From the NCBI GenBank assembly GCA_021773355.1, contig JAJFKE010000051.1, positions 1-64,000 on the forward strand: 64,000 nt of DNA. The letters are read 5' to 3'. Below are positions 59,570 to 64,000 of the stretch, piece by piece (within the stretch, counting starts at the first letter, position 1; every line of letters starts with the position of its first letter). The DNA is from Gammaproteobacteria bacterium. GTDB lineage: Bacteria > Pseudomonadota > Gammaproteobacteria > Pseudomonadales > Pseudohongiellaceae. The position numbers and the translations under genes were made by a program. Below the pieces are notes generated by a model. It ran no database searches and had not been told where the DNA came from. It saw nothing but the letters and a program-made list of their open reading frames with translations.

Positions 59570-61057
59570 ATGTTATTCCTGGTTAAGTTATTCCCCGAAA
59601 TTACTATTAAGACCCGCCCCGTACGCAGGCGTTTTATTCGTCAGCTGCGTAAGAATATTAAATCCGTGCTGCTTGAGTTTGATCCCGGAGTTACTGTGCT
59701 GGGGGAATGGGACAGCCTTGAAGTGCAAACTACCACCGCCGACCCGGAAGTGCTTGCCCAGATAAGCGAACGTTTAGCCTGTACTCCGGGTATAGCCAAA
59801 TTCCTGAAGGTAGATAAATATCCTCTTACTGACATGGATGCAATTCTCGATCTGGCGCTTGCGTATTATGCGGAAAAACTAAAGGGAAAAACGTTCGCTG
59901 TGCGCTGCAAGCGCAACGGCAAGCATGCCTTCAAATCAACTGACATAGAACGATTTGTAGGCGCTGGACTAAACAGCAGAACTGAAGCGGCAGCTGTCAA
60001 ATTGGTGAAGCCTGAGGTAACGGTGTTGTTGGAAATAAAAGATGATTCAGTATTCATTGTCCGAGATCAGAAAGTGGGATTAGGCGGTTTCCCACTAGGC
60101 TGTCAGGATTCAGTACTGTCACTTATCTCCGGTGGGTTTGATTCCTCTGTCTCCAGTTACCTATGTATTAAGCGTGGCTTGCAAACGCATTACTGCTTTT
60201 TCAACTTGGGGGGCAAAGCCCATGAATTAGCTGTTAAAGAGTTGGCCTTGTTTCTGTGGTTAAAGTATCACTCGTCCCATAGAGTCAAATTTATTTCCGT
60301 CCCTTTCGAAGGCGTGGTTGAGGAAATCCTCAGCAAAGTGGATAACTCACAGATGGGCGTCATATTGAAACGTATGATGCTGCGCGCTGCGGATAGAGTG
60401 GCGGCTAGCCTTCATATAGACGCCCTGGTAACTGGTGAAAGCGTTGCGCAAGTGTCTAGCCAGACCTTGCCGAACTTGGCCGTTATCGATGCAGTATCCG
60501 ACAGCTTGGTGCTGCGGCCACTGGCCACCAGCGACAAACAGGAAATTATCGACATGGCTCGAACAATTGGCACGGAACAGTTCTCCAAAGATATTCCTGA
60601 ATACTGTGCGGTCATTTCGAACAAACCAACTACCAGAGCTCGGCGTGACCGAATAGAACGGGAAGAAAGTCGTTTCGATTTTGCGATCTTGGATGCCGCC
60701 ATCGCCGATGCTAGAGCGCAATTAATTAATGACCTCATCAATGACTTTAGCGAAACCGCGACAGCGGTAGAAATAGTGCAGCGACTGGATAATCACAGCA
60801 CCTTGATTGATATCCGTCATCCCGACGAACAGGAAACTAAACCCTTGAAATTACAATCCGACAAGCAACCCTTAGAGTTGCTGTCCATTCCCTTTTACAA
60901 ATTGCGCAGTAGTGTCGAAGAATTGGATAAAGCTAAACACTATGTGCTGTATTGTGACAAGGGCATGATGAGCCGATTGCATGCAGCGAATTTGTTGGAC
61001 GAGGGTTTTCAGAATGTGGCGGTCCTGGACTTGTCTAAAGGCCCTCGCCGCGCCTGA
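59570..61057 (+). CDS. thiI: tRNA 4-thiouridine synthase ThiI with rhodanese domain
   Basis: The 495-residue enzyme makes 4-thiouridine at tRNA position 8 and can supply sulfur for thiazole synthesis. It has an N-terminal ferredoxin-like and THUMP region (about 1-165), the PP-loop ATP motif SGGFDSS (187-193), Cys346 (PEYCAVIS) and a C-terminal rhodanese domain with Cys462 (LYCDKGMMS). These are the two cysteines that form the catalytic disulfide. Genes without the rhodanese domain exist in other phyla; this one is the proteobacterial full form. Confidence 0.97.
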   Translation: MLFLVKLFPEITIKTRPVRRRFIRQLRKNIKSVLLEFDPGVTVLGEWDSLEVQTTTADPEVLAQISERLACTPGIAKFLKVDKYPLTDMDAILDLALAYYAEKLKGKTFAVRCKRNGKHAFKSTDIERFVGAGLNSRTEAAAVKLVKPEVTVLLEIKDDSVFIVRDQKVGLGGFPLGCQDSVLSLISGGFDSSVSSYLCIKRGLQTHYCFFNLGGKAHELAVKELALFLWLKYHSSHRVKFISVPFEGVVEEILSKVDNSQMGVILKRMMLRAADRVAASLHIDALVTGESVAQVSSQTLPNLAVIDAVSDSLVLRPLATSDKQEIIDMARTIGTEQFSKDIPEYCAVISNKPTTRARRDRIEREESRFDFAILDAAIADARAQLINDLINDFSETATAVEIVQRLDNHSTLIDIRHPDEQETKPLKLQSDKQPLELLSIPFYKLRSSVEELDKAKHYVLYCDKGMMSRLHAANLLDEGFQNVAVLDLSKGPRRA

Positions 61058-61155
61058 TGCTTGAAAAATCCTGGCTGCTTTTCTCTAGATCGCGGATTTG
61101 TTGATCGTCAGCCGCAATCAAGCGCCGTCCACATTAAATAAAACCCCTAGATTAC

Positions 61156-61184
61156 TAATCTTTCGGCCCTGTCTCGTGTATACT
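61156..61184 (+). promoter_or_regulatory. Possible typA promoter
   Basis: CGTGTATACT (61175-61184) supplies a TATACT -10; the -35 region (TAATCT) is weak. The same ten bases occur before the rhodanese gene. The predicted leader is about 80 nt. Confidence 0.4.
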
Positions 61185-61270
61185 CGCCGCCTTTTGTGCA
61201 GCCGTGCGGTTTGGCAACATCTGGCCAATTTCAGGCGGTCTGTGACTCTTAGCGTAGCAGCGGAATTACT

Positions 61271-63097
61271 GTGATTGAGAAGATTCGAAATATAGCCATC
61301 ATCGCCCACGTTGACCACGGCAAAACCACACTGGTGGATAAATTACTGCGTCAATCTGGCACCCTCGAATCCAGAGGCCAGAATGTAGAGCGGGTAATGG
61401 ATTCGAATGATCAGGAACGTGAGCGCGGCATAACAATTCTCGCCAAGAATACTGCTATCAACTGGAACGGTTATCACATCAATATTGTTGATACACCGGG
61501 TCACGCCGATTTTGGTGGCGAGGTAGAGCGTGTTCTGTCGATGGTCGACAGCGTGCTGTTATTGGTGGACGCGGTCGATGGTCCCATGCCGCAGACTCGC
61601 TTTGTAACCCAGAAAGCCTTCGCCCAAGGTTTGAATCCTATAGTGGTAATAAACAAAGTTGATAGAGACGGGGCACGACCGGACTGGGTAGTGAATGAAG
61701 TTTTCGATCTTTTCGATAAGCTGGGTGCTACCGACGAACAACTGGATTTTCCAATTATCTATGCTTCTGCGCTGGACGGTATTGCCGGTCACGACATGGA
61801 GACTATGGCGAAAGACATGCAGCCACTATTTGAAACTGTGGTTGAGAAAGTGCCGCCACCCGACGTTATCATCGACGCACCATTTCAAATGCAAATATCT
61901 GCTCTGGATTACAATAGCTACGTAGGTGTTATTGGCGTTGGTCGGGTAACCCGCGGCAAGGCGCGCAAGAATCAGCAAGTAGTAGTAATCGACCGCGAAG
62001 GGAAGTCACGCAAAGCCAAGATACTTCAGGTAAAAAGCCATCTGGGGCTAGAACGGATAGATGTGGATGAAGCGCAGGCGGGCGAAATCGTTTGTATTTC
62101 TGGTGTCGACAAATTGAATATCTCCGATACCTTATGCGATCCCGACACTCCCGAAGCGATGCCTCCACTATCAGTGGACGAGCCCACAATCAGCATGACA
62201 TTTCAGGTTAATGATTCGCCTTTTGCCGGTAGGGAAGGCAAGTACATTACCACCCGACAGATAAAAGACCGACTCGAAAGAGAGTTGTTGTACAACGTAG
62301 CCTTGCGCGTGGAGCAGGGAGAGACACCGGACAAGTATAAGGTTTCCGGACGTGGGGAATTGCATTTGTCGGTATTGATTGAAAGTATGCGCCGCGAAGG
62401 ATTTGAACTAGCAGTGTCTCGACCCGAAGTTATCATGCACGAAGAAGACGGCGTTTTGAAAGAGCCGGTTGAGTCTCTGGTTGTGGATTGCGATAGTCAG
62501 CATCAAGGCTCGGTGATGGAAGAGTTAGGTCAACGCCGTGCTGATCTGCAAGATATGATGCCGGATGGCAAAGGTCGAGTGCGACTTCAGTTCATGATAC
62601 CAACTCGTGGTTTAATAGGTTTTCGTTCACAATTCCTGGGTATGACATCGGGTTCAGGTTTGATGACTCATGTGTTCGATCACTACGGTGATTACAAAGA
62701 TATTGAACTGGCTGCGCGTAGCCGTGGAGTTTTAGTATCTATGGTTACGGGCAAGGTGCTGGGCTTCTCTCTGTTTAATTTACAGGAGCGAGGCAAGATG
62801 TTTGTTGAACCTAATATTGAGGTTTATGAGGGCATGATTATTGGGCTGCACAGTCGCGAAAACGATTTAGCTGTGAACCCCATCAAGGGCAAGCAACTGA
62901 CTAATGTTCGTGCCTCGGGTACGGATGAAAACATTGTTCTTTCACCTGCGGTTAAACACACCCTAGAACAGGCAATGGAATTTATTGCCGACGATGAACT
63001 GGTAGAAGTTACTCCTAAAAATATTCGCCTGCGCAAAAGATTTCTAACAGAAAATGAGCGCAAGCGACAAGGCAGAGGATCTGCTGCACGAGGCTAG
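61271..63097 (+). CDS. typA: Translational GTPase TypA/BipA
   Basis: The 608-residue ribosome-binding GTPase starts at a GTG (MIEKIRNIAIIAHVDHGKTTL). It has the G1 motif AHVDHGKT (about 12-19), G3 DTPGHADFGGE, G4 NKVDRDGARP, EF-Tu-like domain II, two EF-G-like domains and the BipA-specific C-terminal domain (RGLIGFRSQFLGMTSGSG onward). It supports ribosome assembly and growth under stress and cold. Confidence 0.98.
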   Translation: MIEKIRNIAIIAHVDHGKTTLVDKLLRQSGTLESRGQNVERVMDSNDQERERGITILAKNTAINWNGYHINIVDTPGHADFGGEVERVLSMVDSVLLLVDAVDGPMPQTRFVTQKAFAQGLNPIVVINKVDRDGARPDWVVNEVFDLFDKLGATDEQLDFPIIYASALDGIAGHDMETMAKDMQPLFETVVEKVPPPDVIIDAPFQMQISALDYNSYVGVIGVGRVTRGKARKNQQVVVIDREGKSRKAKILQVKSHLGLERIDVDEAQAGEIVCISGVDKLNISDTLCDPDTPEAMPPLSVDEPTISMTFQVNDSPFAGREGKYITTRQIKDRLERELLYNVALRVEQGETPDKYKVSGRGELHLSVLIESMRREGFELAVSRPEVIMHEEDGVLKEPVESLVVDCDSQHQGSVMEELGQRRADLQDMMPDGKGRVRLQFMIPTRGLIGFRSQFLGMTSGSGLMTHVFDHYGDYKDIELAARSRGVLVSMVTGKVLGFSLFNLQERGKMFVEPNIEVYEGMIIGLHSRENDLAVNPIKGKQLTNVRASGTDENIVLSPAVKHTLEQAMEFIADDELVEVTPKNIRLRKRFLTENERKRQGRGSAARG

Positions 63098-63119
63098 CGT
63101 AAACAGCCGCGCTGGCCTA

Positions 63120-63153
63120 ACATAGGATATCTCAGATATTGCTTATCCTATGT
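63120..63153. terminator. Inverted repeat between typA and the peptidase gene
   Basis: ACATAGGAT and ATCCTATGT are perfect 9-bp repeats around 16 bases, 22 bp after the typA stop. A short T-containing stretch follows on the plus strand but not a clean run, so it may equally be an operator for the next gene. Confidence 0.4.
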
Positions 63154-63186
63154 CTATTCCATTGAGAAAGAAGTCAGGTCGTCACC

Positions 63187-64000
63187 ATGCAGATACTGTA
63201 TCCTGAATTAAAACCTTATATTCGTCACAATATTAAAGTTTCTGACTTACACGAACTCTACGTCGATGAAGCAGGGAATGAGGACGGCATTCCAATTCTT
63301 TTCGTACACGGCGGCCCTGGTGGTGCTTGCGATGCCAGTTCGCGTCGATTCTATGACCCAGCTGTTTATCGCATAATCACTTTCGATCAGCGAGGCTGTG
63401 GCCGCTCCACTCCTCACGGTGAGCTCAATCAGAATACAACTCAAGATTTGATCGCCGACATGGAGGCTATTCGAAATTACATCAATGTCGATTCCTGGGT
63501 TTTGTTCGGAGGTTCCTGGGGATCTACCTTAAGCCTGCTGTATGCACAGGCTTTTCCGGCGAGGGTTCGCGCATTAATTTTGCGTGGCATCTTCCTTTGC
63601 CGACAATGCGATTTTGACTGGCTTTACAAAGGCGGAGCGAATCGAGTTTTCCCTGATTACTGGAATGAATTTGTTGGTCATATCCCTGAAGCAGAGCGGG
63701 ACGATTTAATTCAGGCCTATCATTGTCGATTGACGGGGGATGACGAGTTAGCACGCATGGCAGCGGCAAAACATTGGGCAGCCTGGGAAGGGAACTGTTC
63801 TAAACTTAGACCCAGCAAGGAAACCCTGGCCAGTTTCACCAAACCACATAACGCGTTGGCGCTTTCCCGCATCGAAATCCACTACTTCATGAATAAGGGT
63901 TTTGTTGACGAGAATCACATTTTGGACAATATGCATCTGATTAAGGATGTCCCAGGTCGAATAGTGCACGGCCGCTATGATATGGTTTGCCCCCTCGATA
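63187..64000 (+). CDS. pip: Proline iminopeptidase (partial, runs off the window)
   Basis: 271 codons are present from ATG 63187 and continue past the end of the window. The alpha/beta hydrolase has the oxyanion motif HGGPGG (41-46), DQRGCGRSTPH, the nucleophile Ser110 in GGSWGST and the acid residue in HGRYDMVCPLD close to the window end; the catalytic His lies beyond it. The S33 family enzyme removes N-terminal proline from peptides. Residues SWVLFGGSWGSTLSLLYAQ are characteristic of Pip. Confidence 0.95.
   Translation, partial: MQILYPELKPYIRHNIKVSDLHELYVDEAGNEDGIPILFVHGGPGGACDASSRRFYDPAVYRIITFDQRGCGRSTPHGELNQNTTQDLIADMEAIRNYINVDSWVLFGGSWGSTLSLLYAQAFPARVRALILRGIFLCRQCDFDWLYKGGANRVFPDYWNEFVGHIPEAERDDLIQAYHCRLTGDDELARMAAAKHWAAWEGNCSKLRPSKETLASFTKPHNALALSRIEIHYFMNKGFVDENHILDNMHLIKDVPGRIVHGRYDMVCPLD

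Overview
The window looks like a chromosomal segment of a marine-type gammaproteobacterium. The housekeeping gene order (typA, thiI, glutamine synthetase, ntrB/ntrC, trmL, secB, rhodanese, gpmI, envC, ctpA, hisF/A/H/B, asmA-like, mutY, yggX, tRNA-Phe) matches from memory the order around PA5117-PA5149 of Pseudomonas aeruginosa. A Pseudomonadales/Cellvibrionales-like affiliation is therefore likely. This is an inference from synteny and protein motifs, not from a database search.

Positions 1-13437 form an accessory island beside the tRNA-Phe gene (13362-13437, minus strand). It is divided by five remnants of the tRNA-Phe 3' end (starting at 245, 1748, 4790, 6829 and 8765), each about 44-46 nt and each on the same side and in the same orientation as the intact gene. 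The sections between them carry unrelated cargo: a Fic AMPylase-type protein; two secreted or membrane-anchored unknowns plus a small membrane protein; a truncated unknown gene and an intact IS481-family element; an SDR with its TetR regulator; and an HxlR-regulated set (DJ-1-like, SDR, MAPEG, crotonase, NTF2-like). No integrase lies in the window. The array looks like successive site-specific integrations of integrase-less cassettes.

Positions 13771-27057 are core genes: the tRNA promoter, yggX-mutY-asmA-like on the minus strand, hisBHAF on the plus strand, gpmI-envC-ctpA on the minus strand, rhodanese-secB on the plus strand, and trmL convergent with secB.

Positions 27399-54864 are a complete MSHA type IV pilus locus inserted between trmL and ntrC. 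The order is mshI, a pilN-like gene, mshJ, K, L, M, N, E, G, F, the pilin, a PglL/Wzy-type O-oligosaccharyltransferase, mshC, D, O, P and a very large mshQ (3548 residues). The locus encodes the inner-membrane alignment complex, secretin, assembly ATPase (with a c-di-GMP-type MshEN domain), platform protein, major and minor pilins, a probable pilin glycosylase and a giant tip or adhesin protein.

Positions 55223-59108 hold a nitrogen-control unit read on the minus strand: a type II glutamine synthetase, then ntrB and ntrC. A well-formed sigma-54 promoter and two NtrC-type sites lie upstream of the synthetase, and a third NtrC-type site lies in front of ntrB. The window ends with thiI, typA and the start of a proline iminopeptidase gene, all on the plus strand.
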